Source: Erysipelatoclostridium sp. AM42-17
GTDB taxonomy: Bacteria > Bacillota_I > Bacilli_A > Erysipelotrichales > Coprobacillaceae
Assembly (NCBI RefSeq): GCF_003480255.1
Contig: NZ_QUIN01000006.1
Coordinates: 1-64,000 of the forward strand
Direction: 5' to 3'
DNA: 64,000 nt
Position numbers and translations under genes: made by a program. This document shows positions 50,553-62,201 of the stretch, piece by piece (the first letter of the stretch is position 1; the number at the start of each line of letters is the position of its first letter). Under the pieces are notes generated by a model, which worked only from the letters and a program-made list of their open reading frames with translations, had not been told where the DNA came from and searched no databases.

Positions 50553-50850
50553 CAATCAATAAAACAAATACTTCGATAGGAACTAGTAAATAATACGTTG
50601 AAGCAAAGAGAGGTTCTGGCTGGTGGAAAGAATCGTTTGATGATTATTGAACTCATCCTTGAGTGGAGCGCTGAACTTAAAGTAGGTGGCTACGGCATGC
50701 GACCGTTAACACGCAAGAGTATGGACTACATATGTAGCGTACTCAATGAGGTTAATAAAGTGATTTATTAATAAAATGAGGTGGAACCACGAAGTCATGA
50801 TGCTCTCGTCCTCAAAATAGCAAGGCTATTTTGAACACGAGAGTTTTTTT
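50553..50850 (+). promoter_or_regulatory. T-box leader, leucine type
   Basis: Stem I holds AGAGAGGTTCTGG and the GGTGGAAAGAA region; GAACTC places specifier CTC (leucine) at 50652-50654. The T-box core GAGGTGGAACCACG is at 50778-50791. The terminator pairs CTCTCGT...CAAAATAGC with GCTATTTTG...ACGAGAG and ends in T (50803-50850). ATC (Ile) directly follows CTC, but alignment with the Met T-box of this window supports CTC. It controls the leuA-ilvB operon. Confidence 0.92.
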
Positions 50851-50875
50851 TATAAAAATAGGAGGAAGAAAGAAA

Positions 50876-52552
50876 ATGATGAATTATCAAAAGTATAAGA
50901 GATTTGAACCAATCAAATTTGATGAACGTACATGGCCTAACAAAACAATTGATAAAGCGCCTACATGGGTATCAGTTGATTTACGTGACGGGAATCAAGC
51001 ACTTATTACACCAATGAAAATTGAAGAAAAAGTGGAAATGTTTCAACTCTTAGTTGATATGGGATTTAAAGAAATAGAAGTTGGTTTTCCTTCTTCTAGT
51101 CAAATAGAATATGATTTTTTAAGAATTTTAATTGATGAACATTTAATTCCTGATGATGTAACAGTTCAAGTGTTAACTCAAGCAAGAGAACATTTAATTA
51201 GAAAAACATTTGAAGCATTAAAAGGATTAGATAAAGCAATCGTCCATGTTTATAATTCAACATCAACTTTACAAAGAGATGTTGTTTTCCATAAAGGAAA
51301 AGAAGAAATTAAACAAATCGCTATTGAAGGTGTTCGTTTAGTTAAAGAATTATCTAAAGAATTTGATGGAAAAGTCATTCTAGAATATTCTCCAGAAAGC
51401 TTTACGGGAACTGAATTAGATTATGCATTAGAAGTATGTGAAGCTGTGATGGATGAATGGGGTGCAACTCCTGAAAATAAAGTGATTATTAACTTACCAT
51501 CAACAGTAGAAATGTCAACACCTAATGTGTATGCAGATCAAATTGAATGGATGGCAACACATTTTACAAATCGTGATCGTGTTATTTTATCATTACATAC
51601 ACACAATGATAGAGGTTGTGGTGTGGCAGCAAGTGAACTTGGAATAATGGCTGGAGCTGATCGTGTTGAAGGAACATTATTTGGTAATGGTGAAAGAACT
51701 GGAAATGTCGATATCGCTAATATTGCATTAAATATGTTTACTCAAGGGGTTGATCCAGAACTTGATTTATCCAATATGAATCATATTAAAACTGTTTATG
51801 AAAAATGTACGAAGATGGAAGTGCCACCTCGTCATCCTTATGTAGGTCAATTAGTCTTTACAGCTTTCTCTGGAAGTCATCAAGATGCGATTAATAAAGG
51901 AATGCATGCAATGCAAGAAAGACATCAAACAACTTGGGAAGTTCCTTATTTACCAATTGATCCTAGTGATTTAGGACGTCAATATGAACCAATCGTTCGT
52001 ATTAATTCTCAATCTGGTAAAGGTGGCGTTGCTTTCGTTATGGAAAGTATGTATGGTTACCATTTACCAAAAGGATTACAAGTTGATTTTGCTAAAGTCA
52101 TTCAAGATATTTCTGAAGAAGAAGGTGAAGTATCACCAGAAAGAGTTTATGATACTTTTATTGAAGAATATGTTGATAATGAAGAACCTTATGCTTTTAT
52201 TAAACAAAAATTAATTGATATTAGTGATGAAAATGATGAATTTGAAAGACGTGCTGAAATTACATTAAAAGATCATGGTGAAATTAAAACAGTTGTGGGT
52301 TATGGTAATGGACCAATCGATGCTGTAAAAGATGCTTTTAATGCAAATGGTTATGTTTATACACATTTATTAGATTATAGTGAACATGCTTTAACTTCAG
52401 GATCTAGTTCTAAAGCGGCAGCATATGTTTATTTAAGAGTTAAAGGAAGTGCAATTCAAGAATACGGTGTTGGTGTTCATCCAAATATTACAACAGCAAC
52501 AATTAAAGCAATTATTTCAGCAATGAACCGTATTCATGCACGTTTGAAATAA
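50876..52552 (+). CDS. leuA: 2-isopropylmalate synthase (long, LeuA2-like form)
   Basis: 558 residues from the ATG nine bases after AGGAGGA (50860-50866). The TIM barrel opens with WVSVDLRDGNQALITPM and EVGFPSSSQIEYDFLR; metal-binding LSLHTHNDRGCGVAASELG and the NGERTGNVDIANIALNMF segment follow. A C-terminal LeuA allosteric domain (HGEIKTVVGYGNGPIDAVKDAF onward) is the leucine-binding part. The 560-residue type with FDERTWPNK near the start is the actinobacterial-style form rather than the 510-residue enterobacterial one. It makes 2-isopropylmalate, first step to leucine. Confidence 0.95.
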   Translation: MMNYQKYKRFEPIKFDERTWPNKTIDKAPTWVSVDLRDGNQALITPMKIEEKVEMFQLLVDMGFKEIEVGFPSSSQIEYDFLRILIDEHLIPDDVTVQVLTQAREHLIRKTFEALKGLDKAIVHVYNSTSTLQRDVVFHKGKEEIKQIAIEGVRLVKELSKEFDGKVILEYSPESFTGTELDYALEVCEAVMDEWGATPENKVIINLPSTVEMSTPNVYADQIEWMATHFTNRDRVILSLHTHNDRGCGVAASELGIMAGADRVEGTLFGNGERTGNVDIANIALNMFTQGVDPELDLSNMNHIKTVYEKCTKMEVPPRHPYVGQLVFTAFSGSHQDAINKGMHAMQERHQTTWEVPYLPIDPSDLGRQYEPIVRINSQSGKGGVAFVMESMYGYHLPKGLQVDFAKVIQDISEEEGEVSPERVYDTFIEEYVDNEEPYAFIKQKLIDISDENDEFERRAEITLKDHGEIKTVVGYGNGPIDAVKDAFNANGYVYTHLLDYSEHALTSGSSSKAAAYVYLRVKGSAIQEYGVGVHPNITTATIKAIISAMNRIHARLK

Positions 52553-52566
52553 TAAAGGAGGCTATC

Positions 52567-53061
52567 ATGAATCGTTTAGTATTATCTTTATTAGTAGAAA
52601 ATAACCCAGGTGTATTAAGCCGTGTTGCTGGTTTATTTAGCCGTAGAGGTTATGGAATTGACAGTTTATCGGTTGGTAAAACAAATCAACCTGGAATATC
52701 AAGAATGACAGTTGTCGCTGTAGGTGACGAACAAATTCTAAGTCAGATTCAAAAACAACTAGGTAAACTGGTTGAAGTGCTTGAAATCTTTCCACTTGAT
52801 CCTGCTGATTCCGTATATCGTGAATTAGTCATGATTAAAGTAGAAGCTGATGAAGCACAAAGAGCTTCAATTGTATCAATCGTTGATATTTTTAGAGCTC
52901 GTATTATTGATGTCGCACCGACATCATTAATCATTGAAGTAACTGGAGATGCATCAAAGATTGAAGGATTACTTGCAATGTTAGATGGATTCAATGTAAC
53001 TGAGATCGTACGTACTGGATTATCCGGTATGAAACGTGGTCTTAGTCATGTTGATAAATAA
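52567..53061 (+). CDS. ilvN: Acetolactate synthase small (regulatory) subunit
   Basis: 164 residues. An N-terminal ACT domain (LVLSLLVENNPGVLSRVAGLFSRRGYGIDSLSVG) binds valine, and the C-terminal half reads RELVMIKVEADEAQRASIVSIVDIFRARI. It regulates IlvB. The large subunit gene is at the far end of the operon, about 5.8 kb away, instead of being adjacent. AAAGGAGG precedes the ATG. Confidence 0.95.
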   Translation: MNRLVLSLLVENNPGVLSRVAGLFSRRGYGIDSLSVGKTNQPGISRMTVVAVGDEQILSQIQKQLGKLVEVLEIFPLDPADSVYRELVMIKVEADEAQRASIVSIVDIFRARIIDVAPTSLIIEVTGDASKIEGLLAMLDGFNVTEIVRTGLSGMKRGLSHVDK

Positions 53062-53065
53062 TTGG

Positions 53066-54182
<1,117 letters not shown>

Positions 54183-54188
54183 TATAAA

Positions 54189-54252
54189 CAACACACTTAG
54201 TGTGTTGTAACTAGGGAGTAGCAATACTCCCTAATTACAACCTACTAAGGTT
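54189..54252 (+). other. Three overlapping hairpins in the ilvC-leuC gap
   Basis: CAACACAC-TTA-GTGTGTTG (54189-54207); TAGGGAGTA-GCAA-TACTCCCTA (54212-54233), extended by TTGTAA (54205-54210) with TTACAA (54235-54240); and AACC-TACTAA-GGTT (54239-54252). The TTG and AA positions are shared, so the folds compete. No T tract follows any of them. Confidence 0.6.
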
Positions 54253-54270
54253 AAAAAGGGGGATATGTAA

Positions 54271-55545
54271 ATGTCAATGACAATGACACAAAAAATACTA
54301 GCAAAACATGCAGGATTAGATCATGTAGAAGCTGGACAATTAATTGAAGCTAAATTGGATGTTGTAATGGCTAATGATATTACTGGGCCAATGGCACTTC
54401 CAATTTTTGATAAAATGGCTGACCATGTGTTTGATAAAGATAAGGTAGTATTAGTACCAGATCATTTCACACCTAATAAAGATATTAAATCAGCTGAAAA
54501 TTCTAAAGCTATTTTAGATTTTACTAATAAACAATGTTTAACTCATCGCATGGAACAAGGTAAATGTGGTGTTGAACATGCAATTTTACCAGAAAAAGGA
54601 ATTGTTGTAGCGGGTGAATGTATTATTGGTGCTGATTCTCATACTTGTACTTATGGTGCTTTAGGTGCTTTTTCTACAGGTGTAGGAACAACTGATATTG
54701 CTACTGGAATGGCTACTGGTGAATTATGGTTTAAAGTGCCTAGTGCAATTCAATTTGTTTTAACTGGTAAACCACAAAAGTATGTAAGTGGTAAAGATAT
54801 TATTTTACATATTATTGATAAGATTGGTGTTGATGGTGCTTTATATAAATCAATGGAATTTGTTGGTGAAGGTATTCAATATTTAACAATGGATGGTCGT
54901 TTTACTATTTGTAATATGGCGATTGAAGCAGGGGCTAAAAATGGTATTTTCCCTGTTGATGAACAAACTAAAGCTTATATTGAAAAACATTCAACAAAAC
55001 CTTATGAAGTATTTGAAGCAGATGAAGATGCTCAATATGAAGAAGTTGTTGAAATTGATTTAAGTCAAGTAAGACCTACAGTAGCATTTCCTCATTTACC
55101 AGGTAATGGTCATACTATTGATGAAATTGAAGCTATGGATAAAATTTATATTGATCAAGTTGTCATTGGATCATGCACAAACGGTCGTTTATCTGACTTA
55201 GAAAAAGCAGCTGCTATTTTAAAAGGTAAAAAAGTAGCAGATAATGTTCGTGTTATGGTTGTGCCAGCAACTCAAAAAATATTCTTACAATGTATCCAAA
55301 AAGGATTAGCAGAAATCTTTGTTGAAGCTGGGTGTGCTTTTAATACTCCAAGTTGTGGACCATGTATGGGTGGTCATATGGGAGTTATGGCTAAAGGAGA
55401 AAAATGTGTTTCAACGACAAATCGTAACTTTGTTGGACGTATGGGAGATACAGAAGCTCTTATTTATTTAGCTTCTCCAGAAGTTGCTGCAGCGAGTGCG
55501 ATCGCTGGATATATCGCAAATCCTGAAAAAGTAGGTGAAATGTAA
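54271..55545 (+). CDS. leuC: 3-isopropylmalate dehydratase large subunit
   Basis: 424 residues, the shorter archaeal/clostridial (homoaconitase-type) form rather than the about 470-residue enterobacterial form. Cluster-binding Cys lie in [13 protein letters not shown] and [13 protein letters not shown], with [20 protein letters not shown] earlier. With LeuD it isomerises isopropylmalate. AAGGGGGA lies seven bases before the ATG; leuD begins at its stop (TAATG). Confidence 0.95.
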   Translation: MSMTMTQKILAKHAGLDHVEAGQLIEAKLDVVMANDITGPMALPIFDKMADHVFDKDKVVLVPDHFTPNKDIKSAENSKAILDFTNKQCLTHRMEQGKCGVEHAILPEKGIVVAGECIIGADSHTCTYGALGAFSTGVGTTDIATGMATGELWFKVPSAIQFVLTGKPQKYVSGKDIILHIIDKIGVDGALYKSMEFVGEGIQYLTMDGRFTICNMAIEAGAKNGIFPVDEQTKAYIEKHSTKPYEVFEADEDAQYEEVVEIDLSQVRPTVAFPHLPGNGHTIDEIEAMDKIYIDQVVIGSCTNGRLSDLEKAAAILKGKKVADNVRVMVVPATQKIFLQCIQKGLAEIFVEAGCAFNTPSCGPCMGGHMGVMAKGEKCVSTTNRNFVGRMGDTEALIYLASPEVAAASAIAGYIANPEKVGEM

Positions 55546-56033
55546 TGAAAATATATAAATATGGTGACAACGTCGATACAGACGTTATTATTCCTGCACG
55601 TTATTTAAATTCGTTTGACGCTCAAGAACTAGCCACTCATGCAATGGTAGATATTGATCCTGATTTTGCGAAAACTGTAGAAAAAGGGGATATTATTGTT
55701 GCTGGTAAAAACTTTGGTTGTGGTTCTTCTCGTGAACATGCTCCTTTATGTTTAAAAACAGCAGGTGTTAAATGTGTTATTGCTGAAAACTTTGCTCGTA
55801 TTTTTTATCGTAATTCAATTAATATTGGTTTTCCAATTATGGAATGTAAAGAAGCTGCGCAAAAAATTGAAGCAGGGGATGAAGTTACAGTTGATTTTAC
55901 AACTGGTGTGATTACTAATAAAACAAAAAATGAAACTTATCAAAGTCAACCTTTCCCAGAATTCTTACAAAAAATGATTGAAGTTGAAGGTTTGGTTAAC
56001 TATGTAAATTCAAAAAAAACAGGGGTAGAATAA
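55545..56033 (+). CDS. leuD: 3-isopropylmalate dehydratase small subunit
   Basis: 162 residues, the short form that pairs with the 420-residue LeuC. Motifs are [30 protein letters not shown] and [17 protein letters not shown], the swivelling substrate domain. One-base overlaps with leuC and leuB indicate coupled synthesis. Confidence 0.95.
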   Translation: MKIYKYGDNVDTDVIIPARYLNSFDAQELATHAMVDIDPDFAKTVEKGDIIVAGKNFGCGSSREHAPLCLKTAGVKCVIAENFARIFYRNSINIGFPIMECKEAAQKIEAGDEVTVDFTTGVITNKTKNETYQSQPFPEFLQKMIEVEGLVNYVNSKKTGVE

Positions 56034-57115
56034 TGGAAAAGAATATTGCAGTCATTAAAGGAGATGGCATTGGACCTGAAATTGTAACTGAAGCAATGAA
56101 AGTCTTAGATGCTATTGGAAATAAATATCATCATCAATTTAATTATACTGAAATTTTAATGGGTGGTTGTTCTATTGATGCTTATGGGGTTCCACTTAGC
56201 GATGAAGCATTAAATATCGCTAAAAATAGTGATAGTGTTTTACTTGGAGCCATTGGGGGAAATACATCAACTTCTCCTTGGTATCAATTAGAACCTTCAT
56301 TAAGACCAGAAGCAGGGTTATTAAAAATAAGAAAAGAATTAGGCTTATTTGCTAATTTAAGACCAGCTTATTTATATGATGAACTAAAAGGGGCTTGTCC
56401 ACTAAAAGAAGAATTAACTGAAGGTGGATTTGATATGATGATTATGAGAGAACTTACTGGAGGTTTATATTTTGGTAAACGTTCTACTCAAGAAGAAGAT
56501 GGTCAATTAGTAGCACGTGATGCGATGAGTTATAGTGAAACTGAAATTAGAAGAATTGCTAAACGTGGTTTTGATATTGCAATGAAAAGAAGAAAAAAAG
56601 TAACAAGTGTAGATAAAGCTAATGTTTTGGATACATCTCGTTTATGGCGTAAAGTCATAGAAGAAGTAGCTCAAGATTATCCAGAAGTAACATATGAACA
56701 TATGTTAGTTGATAATTGTGCGATGCAGTTAGTAAGAGATCCTAAACAGTTTGATGTTATTTTAACTGAAAATATGTTTGGTGATATTTTATCTGATGAA
56801 GCAAGTATGGTTACGGGATCTATCGGTATGTTATCAAGTGCTTCTTTAAGAGAAGATAAATTTGGTATGTATGAACCTAGTCATGGTAGTGCTCCTGATA
56901 TTGCAGGACAAAATATTGCTAATCCAATTGCGACTATTTTATCTGCTGCGATGATGTTACGTTATTCTTTTGATTTGGATCAAGAAGCGAAAGATATTGA
57001 AGATGCAATTGAAAAAGTATTAAAAGAAGGATATCGTACAACTGATATTATGTCTGAAGGAAAGAAATTAGTTGGTACAAAAGAAATGGGAGACTTAATT
57101 GTAAGTCATTTATAA
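56033..57115 (+). CDS. leuB: 3-isopropylmalate dehydrogenase
   Basis: 360 residues. [21 protein letters not shown] at the start, [48 protein letters not shown] and the NAD/metal region [20 protein letters not shown] with [13 protein letters not shown]. It oxidises 3-isopropylmalate to 2-ketoisocaproate. It overlaps leuD by one base and precedes ilvD by 14 bases. Confidence 0.97.
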   Translation: MEKNIAVIKGDGIGPEIVTEAMKVLDAIGNKYHHQFNYTEILMGGCSIDAYGVPLSDEALNIAKNSDSVLLGAIGGNTSTSPWYQLEPSLRPEAGLLKIRKELGLFANLRPAYLYDELKGACPLKEELTEGGFDMMIMRELTGGLYFGKRSTQEEDGQLVARDAMSYSETEIRRIAKRGFDIAMKRRKKVTSVDKANVLDTSRLWRKVIEEVAQDYPEVTYEHMLVDNCAMQLVRDPKQFDVILTENMFGDILSDEASMVTGSIGMLSSASLREDKFGMYEPSHGSAPDIAGQNIANPIATILSAAMMLRYSFDLDQEAKDIEDAIEKVLKEGYRTTDIMSEGKKLVGTKEMGDLIVSHL

Positions 57116-57129
57116 AGGGAGGAACAAAG

Positions 57130-58806
57130 ATGCGTAGTGATAATGTCAAAAGTGGTGTTGAAAGAGCACCTCATCGTTCTCTATTCAATGCTTTAGGATA
57201 TACTGAAGAAGAATTAGATAGACCATTAATTGGGGTAGTGAATTCATATAATGAAATTGTCCCAGGTCATATGAACTTAGATAAAATTTGTGAAGCTGTT
57301 AAAAAAGGAATTTATTTAGCTGGTGGGGTACCAGTAGAAGTACCTGCTATTGCTGTATGTGATGGTATTGCCATGAATCATACAGGAATGAAATATTCAT
57401 TAGTAACACGTGAATTAATTGCCGATAGTACGGAATCACTAGCAATGGCTCATCAATTTGATGGAATGGTTATGATTCCTAACTGTGATAAAAACGTTCC
57501 TGGTTTATTAATGGCAGCTGCTCGTTTAAATATTCCTACTGTTTTTGTATCTGGGGGACCTATGTTAGCTGGACGTAAGCTAGATGATAAAAAAACTTGT
57601 TTATCTTCATTATTTGAAGCGGTAGGGCAATTTAATGCTGGTAAAATGACGGAAGAAAAATTAAAAGAATTTGAAACAAAAGCATGTCCTACTTGTGGAT
57701 CATGTTCAGGAATGTATACAGCCAACTCTATGAACTGTTTAACTGAAGTATTAGGTATGGGATTAAAAGGAAACGGAACAATTCCTGCTGTATATAGTGA
57801 AAGAATTAGATTAGCTAAACATGCTGGTATGGCTGTTATGGAATGTATTAAAAAGGACATTAAACCTCGTGATATTATGACAAAAGAAGCATTCTTAAAT
57901 GCTTTAACTATTGATATGGCACTTGGATGTTCTACTAACTCAATGTTACATTTACCTGCTATTGCTCATGAAGCAGGAGTTGAATTAAACTTAGAAATCG
58001 CTAATGAAATTTCTAAGAAAACACCAAACTTATGTCATTTAGCACCAGCTGGTGATACTTTCATGGAAGATTTAAATGATGCTGGTGGTGTTTATGCAGT
58101 GATGAATGAAATTAATAAATTAGGTTTATTACACACTGATTTAATAACTGTTACAGGTAAAACTGTAAAAGAAAATATTGAAGGATGTGTTAACTTAAAT
58201 CCAGATATTATTAGACCAGTAGAAAATCCTTATGCACCATATGGTGGAATTGCGGTATTAAAAGGAAACTTAGCACCAAATGGTGCTGTTGTAAAACAAT
58301 CAGCAGTAGCACCAGAAATGATGGTTCATACTGGACCTGCTCGTGTTTTTGATAGTGAAGATGATGCCATTAAAGCTATTCGTGCTGGTAAGATTGTAAA
58401 AGGTGATGTTGTTGTGATTCGTTATGAAGGACCTAAAGGTGGACCTGGTATGCGTGAAATGTTATCACCAACTTCTGAAATTGCCGGTATGGGATTAGAT
58501 AAAGATGTTGCTTTAATTACAGATGGTAGATTCTCTGGCGCTACACGTGGAGCATCAATTGGTCATGTTTCACCTGAAGCAGCTGCTGGTGGACCTATCG
58601 GTTTAGTTGAAGAAGGAGATATTATTGATATTAATATCTTAGAACATTCGATGAATGTACGTGTAAGTGATGAAGAATTGGCTGCTAGAAAAGCAAAATG
58701 GCAACCAAGAGAACCAAGAATCAAAAAAGGTTATCTTGTAAGATATGCAGCATTAGTTACATCTGCTGATAAAGGAGCTATTTTACAAGCACCTGAAGAA
58801 AAATAA
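57130..58806 (+). CDS. ilvD: Dihydroxy-acid dehydratase
   Basis: 558 residues. Iron-sulfur ligands lie in [16 protein letters not shown] and [18 protein letters not shown], with [16 protein letters not shown] and [22 protein letters not shown] characteristic of IlvD. It makes 2-ketoacids for valine, isoleucine and leucine. AAGGGAGGAA is its site. Its oxygen-sensitive cluster fits an anaerobic host. Confidence 0.97.
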   Translation: MRSDNVKSGVERAPHRSLFNALGYTEEELDRPLIGVVNSYNEIVPGHMNLDKICEAVKKGIYLAGGVPVEVPAIAVCDGIAMNHTGMKYSLVTRELIADSTESLAMAHQFDGMVMIPNCDKNVPGLLMAAARLNIPTVFVSGGPMLAGRKLDDKKTCLSSLFEAVGQFNAGKMTEEKLKEFETKACPTCGSCSGMYTANSMNCLTEVLGMGLKGNGTIPAVYSERIRLAKHAGMAVMECIKKDIKPRDIMTKEAFLNALTIDMALGCSTNSMLHLPAIAHEAGVELNLEIANEISKKTPNLCHLAPAGDTFMEDLNDAGGVYAVMNEINKLGLLHTDLITVTGKTVKENIEGCVNLNPDIIRPVENPYAPYGGIAVLKGNLAPNGAVVKQSAVAPEMMVHTGPARVFDSEDDAIKAIRAGKIVKGDVVVIRYEGPKGGPGMREMLSPTSEIAGMGLDKDVALITDGRFSGATRGASIGHVSPEAAAGGPIGLVEEGDIIDINILEHSMNVRVSDEELAARKAKWQPREPRIKKGYLVRYAALVTSADKGAILQAPEEK

Positions 58807-58824
58807 TAAAAGGGGGAAGAGAAT

Positions 58825-60504
58825 ATGATGTTAACAGGTTCGGAAATAATTTGTGAATGCTTAATCGAACAAGGTGTTGATACGGTGTTTGGTTATCCAG
58901 GAGGAACAATTCTAAACGTCTATGATGCTTTATATCAATATAAAGATAAAATTAATCATATTTTAACTTCGCATGAACAAGGTGCGGCTCATGCTGCTGA
59001 TGGTTATGCACGTGCAACAGGTCGAGTAGGAGTTTGTATGGCCACATCTGGACCTGGAGCAACAAATTTAGTTACTGGAATTGCAACAGCTTATATGGAT
59101 TCTATTCCATTAGTGGCAATTACAGCTAACGTTGCAGTTTCTATTTTAGGTAGAGATAGTTTCCAAGAAATTGATATCACTGGTGTGACAATGCCAATTA
59201 CTAAACATAATTTTATTGTTAAGGATATTAAAGATTTAGTACCTACAATTAGAAAAGCATTCCAAATTGCTAAAGAAGGTAGACCAGGACCTGTTTTAGT
59301 AGATATTACAAAGAATGTGACTGCTGAAAAAATGGAATTTGAATCTCAAGTTCCTGAAGTCATTGAACCTAGAACTTATACTTATTCTTCAAAAGAATTA
59401 GAAAAAGTTGTAGAAATGATTAAAGAAAGTAAGAAACCATTTATCTTTGTTGGTGGTGGTGTAATTGCTTCTGGTGCAAGCAATGAACTTAAAGAGTTTG
59501 CTGAAAAGATTGATGCACCGGTTACAGATTCTTTAATGGGAAAAGGTGCTTTTGATAATACGAGACCACGTTATACAGGAATGCTTGGAATGCATGGAAC
59601 GAAAGCAAGTAACTTTGGAGTCAGTCAATGTGACTTATTAATTGTTATTGGAGCACGTTTTTCGGATCGTGTTACTGGTAATACAGCAACATTTGCTAAA
59701 GATGCTAAAATTATTCATATTGATATTGATACTGCAGAAATTAATAAGAATATTATTGTTGATTTAGGTGTTGTTGGTGATGCTAAAATGATTCTTAAAG
59801 AATTAAATCATATGATTGAACGTCAAAGTCATCCTCAATGGTTAAAAGAAATTCGTGATTTAAAAGAAAGATATCCATTAAGTTATGATCAAACTGAATT
59901 GACTGGACCTTATGTTATTGAACAAATCGATTATCTAACAAATAGTGATGCTATTATTTGTACTGATGTTGGTCAACATCAAATGTGGGCAGCGCAATAT
60001 TATCACTACCGTCATCCACGTCAACTTATTACTTCGGGTGGTGCTGGAACAATGGGATTTGGTTTAGGTGCTGCAATTGGTGCTAAATATGGTCAACCTC
60101 ATAAATATGTTTTCAATATTGCTGGTGATGGATGCTTTAGAATGAATATGAATGAATTAGCTACAGCAAGTCGTTATAATGTTCCAATTATTCAAGTTGT
60201 TATCAATAATCATGTTCTTGGAATGGTAAGACAATGGCAAACTTTATTCTATGGTGAAAGATACAGTAATACTATTTTAGAAGATAAAGTTGATTTCTGT
60301 AAAGTTGCTGAAGGATTAGGTTGTAAAGCTATTAAAGTGACAACTAAGGAACAAGTTGCACCTGCAATCAAAGAGGCAATGGAATATGAAGGACCGGTTT
60401 TAATTGAAGTTGTAATTGGAAAAGATGACAAAGTATTCCCTATGGTTGCACCTGGTTCTGCAATCTCATCAGCTTTTGATGAAACAGATTTAAAAAATAA
60501 ATAA
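58825..60504 (+). CDS. ilvB: Acetolactate synthase large subunit
   Basis: 559 residues. The thiamine-diphosphate enzyme pattern includes VFGYPGGTILNVYDAL, SHEQGAAHAADGYARATGRVGVC, the catalytic Glu in that segment and NIAGDGCFRMNMNELATASRYNVPIIQVVINNH (GDG...NN). It condenses pyruvate to acetolactate. It is the last gene of the operon, away from its regulatory subunit ilvN. A site AAGGGGGAAGA precedes ATG 58825; a second ATG follows directly. Confidence 0.97.
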   Translation: MMLTGSEIICECLIEQGVDTVFGYPGGTILNVYDALYQYKDKINHILTSHEQGAAHAADGYARATGRVGVCMATSGPGATNLVTGIATAYMDSIPLVAITANVAVSILGRDSFQEIDITGVTMPITKHNFIVKDIKDLVPTIRKAFQIAKEGRPGPVLVDITKNVTAEKMEFESQVPEVIEPRTYTYSSKELEKVVEMIKESKKPFIFVGGGVIASGASNELKEFAEKIDAPVTDSLMGKGAFDNTRPRYTGMLGMHGTKASNFGVSQCDLLIVIGARFSDRVTGNTATFAKDAKIIHIDIDTAEINKNIIVDLGVVGDAKMILKELNHMIERQSHPQWLKEIRDLKERYPLSYDQTELTGPYVIEQIDYLTNSDAIICTDVGQHQMWAAQYYHYRHPRQLITSGGAGTMGFGLGAAIGAKYGQPHKYVFNIAGDGCFRMNMNELATASRYNVPIIQVVINNHVLGMVRQWQTLFYGERYSNTILEDKVDFCKVAEGLGCKAIKVTTKEQVAPAIKEAMEYEGPVLIEVVIGKDDKVFPMVAPGSAISSAFDETDLKNK

Positions 60505-60509
60505 TACTA

Positions 60510-60546
60510 AAAGAGGGTATCATTTAAAATGATATTCTCTTTTTTA
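60510..60546 (+). terminator. Terminator of the leu-ilv operon
   Basis: AAGAGGGTATCATT pairs with AATGATATTCTCTT (two G-T wobbles) and is followed by T residues. Confidence 0.85.
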
Positions 60547-60608
60547 TTTTTAGGGTTGTAAATTGTTTTGAAGTGAGTACAATATAGTATGTTTTTAGGG
60601 AGAAAATT

Positions 60609-61466
60609 ATGAAATTACTAACGAAAAGAAATTTAAAATCAGCAGGATGTGTGATTGTTTCTGCACTTATGATGGCTATGGCAACCAAGACATTTGTTAG
60701 ACCGGCACATTTATTATCGGGTGGATTTATGGGAATTGCGATTCTTATAGATATGATAGGTGAATTAGTACATGTATCTATACCAACTTCAGTAGGTTTA
60801 TTATGCTTAAATATTCCAGTGGCATTATTTTGTGCTAATAAGATATCTAAGCGATTTGTCTTTTTTTCTATGATGCAAGTTTTTTTAACTTCATTCTTTT
60901 TGCAAATCGTTCCAGCATTTCCGTTATTTGATGAAGAAATATTGAATGTTATTTTTGGTGGTTTTATTTGGGGCATCAGTATCACAGTTGCGTTAAAAGG
61001 CGATGCTTCAAGTGGTGGTACCGATTATATTGCTTTATATGTTTCCAATAAAAGCGGTAAAGAAATTTGGATGCAGGTCTTTGTGTTTAATGCATGTTTA
61101 CTTGCTATATTTGGTTATTTGTTTGGTTTTGATAAAGCAGGATACTCCATTTTGTTTCAGTTTTTATCAACACGTACTATTTCTAACTTTCATAACCGCT
61201 ACAAACAAGTTATGTTACATATTTATACCCAACATAAAGATCCCATACTGGATGCTTATATCATGAATTTCCATCATGGAATTACTGCTTTAGATGGCTT
61301 TGGTGGTTATTCAAGGGAACCTGTTAGTTTGCTTACAGCGATTGTATCAAGTTACGAAGTAGGGGATGTGATTGAATTACTACAAAAAATAGACCCTCAA
61401 GTTATTGTCAATGTGACGAAAACAGAAAACTATGTTGGTCGTTTCTATAATAAACCATTAGATTAA
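60609..61466 (+). CDS. YitT-family membrane protein
   Basis: 285 residues. About five membrane segments in the N-terminal part (MMAMATKTFVRPAHLLSGGFMGIAIL and GGFIWGISITVALKGDASSGGTDYIALYVS) precede a cytosolic DUF2179 domain (GITALDGFGGYSREPVSLLTAIVSSYEV). The family is of unknown function, often thought to be transporters. A second, divergent copy lies at 62202. TAGGGAGAA precedes the ATG. Confidence 0.88.
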   Translation: MKLLTKRNLKSAGCVIVSALMMAMATKTFVRPAHLLSGGFMGIAILIDMIGELVHVSIPTSVGLLCLNIPVALFCANKISKRFVFFSMMQVFLTSFFLQIVPAFPLFDEEILNVIFGGFIWGISITVALKGDASSGGTDYIALYVSNKSGKEIWMQVFVFNACLLAIFGYLFGFDKAGYSILFQFLSTRTISNFHNRYKQVMLHIYTQHKDPILDAYIMNFHHGITALDGFGGYSREPVSLLTAIVSSYEVGDVIELLQKIDPQVIVNVTKTENYVGRFYNKPLD

Positions 61467-61508
61467 AAAGCATTAGCGATCCTCTATGAGGTTCACTAAT
61501 GCTTTTTT
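61465..61508. terminator. Bidirectional terminator between yitT-like and crp-like genes
   Basis: AAAAAGCATTAG (61465-61476) and CTAATGCTTTTT (61495-61506) with a small CCTC/GAGG hairpin inside. Confidence 0.8.
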
Positions 61509-62126
61509 ATTCACTACTTTTATTTTACGATATGAATTTTTTATATAACCCTTTTGATCAAATTCCTTAAGTATTTTAGAAACAGTTACTCTTGCTAGAC
61601 CAACACTATTAGCGATATCTTCGTGAGTGTAAGGTATGGTAGAATTAAGAATTCCCTTTTCAATGTTATCCTTTTGTGTAAGTTCAAGCAGGAATGCAGC
61701 AACTTTTTCATAGCGATTATAACTGTATGCTCTTTTGATTGCGTTTGTTAGGTAATTGCAGGTATCAGTCATGATTTGCAACAAAGATATTGTCAGTTCT
61801 TGAGATTCATGCAAGTAAGGATAAAATTGGTTAAGTTTGCATTTTATTAATTGAACTTCATTAATAGCCTCTACAGTAGTGGGTCTAGAAGAACATTGGA
61901 TAAAAGATGAGTCACCAAAAATTCTTCCTTTATCTAAAACATCAATTGTGATGTCATCACCTTGGCTTGTTAGAGTATAAACGCGGACTCTTCCTTTTAA
62001 AATTAAAAAAAGTTCATGAGATTGATCTTCTTGAAGATAAATGAGTTCTTTAGGATGATATGTTACTTGGGTACCGGCTTTTTTGAAATATGTAAATAGT
62101 TTTTCATCAAGTTTCATTTTTTTCAC
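61473..62126 (-). CDS. Crp/Fnr-family transcriptional regulator
   Basis: 217 residues. A cyclic-nucleotide-binding-type beta roll (YLQEDQSHELFLILKGRVRVYTL with GRIFGDSSF) and the winged helix-turn-helix HEDIANSVGLARVTVSKILKEFDQKGYI. There are only two Cys and no Fnr-type N-terminal cluster, so the effector is open. A perfect dyad TTGTAAC-N4-GTTACAA in front of it suggests autoregulation and control of the divergent yitT-like gene. Confidence 0.92.
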   Translation of the reverse strand: MKKMKLDEKLFTYFKKAGTQVTYHPKELIYLQEDQSHELFLILKGRVRVYTLTSQGDDITIDVLDKGRIFGDSSFIQCSSRPTTVEAINEVQLIKCKLNQFYPYLHESQELTISLLQIMTDTCNYLTNAIKRAYSYNRYEKVAAFLLELTQKDNIEKGILNSTIPYTHEDIANSVGLARVTVSKILKEFDQKGYIKNSYRKIKVVNKKALVNLIEDR

Positions 62127-62136
62127 TTCCTTGCTT

Positions 62137-62160
62137 AAATTGTAACATAGGTTACAATTT
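62137..62160. promoter_or_regulatory. Candidate Crp/Fnr operator
   Basis: AAATTGTAAC-ATAG-GTTACAATTT, a perfect 10-base inverted repeat with four-base spacer, the geometry of Crp/Fnr sites. It lies between the regulator gene and the divergent yitT-like gene. Confidence 0.75.
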
Positions 62161-62201
62161 TACGAAAGATAAAGTGTTAAAGTCATAAGCGAGGTGAGAG
62201 T

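Noticed and set aside
50655..50657. Isoleucine (ATC) as T-box specifier of the leu-ilv leader
   Set aside because: ATC directly follows CTC, but aligning both T-box leaders of the window at GAGT places the specifier at CTC.
57453..57860. Minus-strand ORF of 135 codons within ilvD
   Set aside because: Antisense to a conserved IlvD region; no start signal or known family pattern.
60524..60985. Minus-strand ORF of 153 codons over the yitT-like gene
   Set aside because: Starts within the membrane domain of the real gene, spans the terminator region and has no ribosome site.
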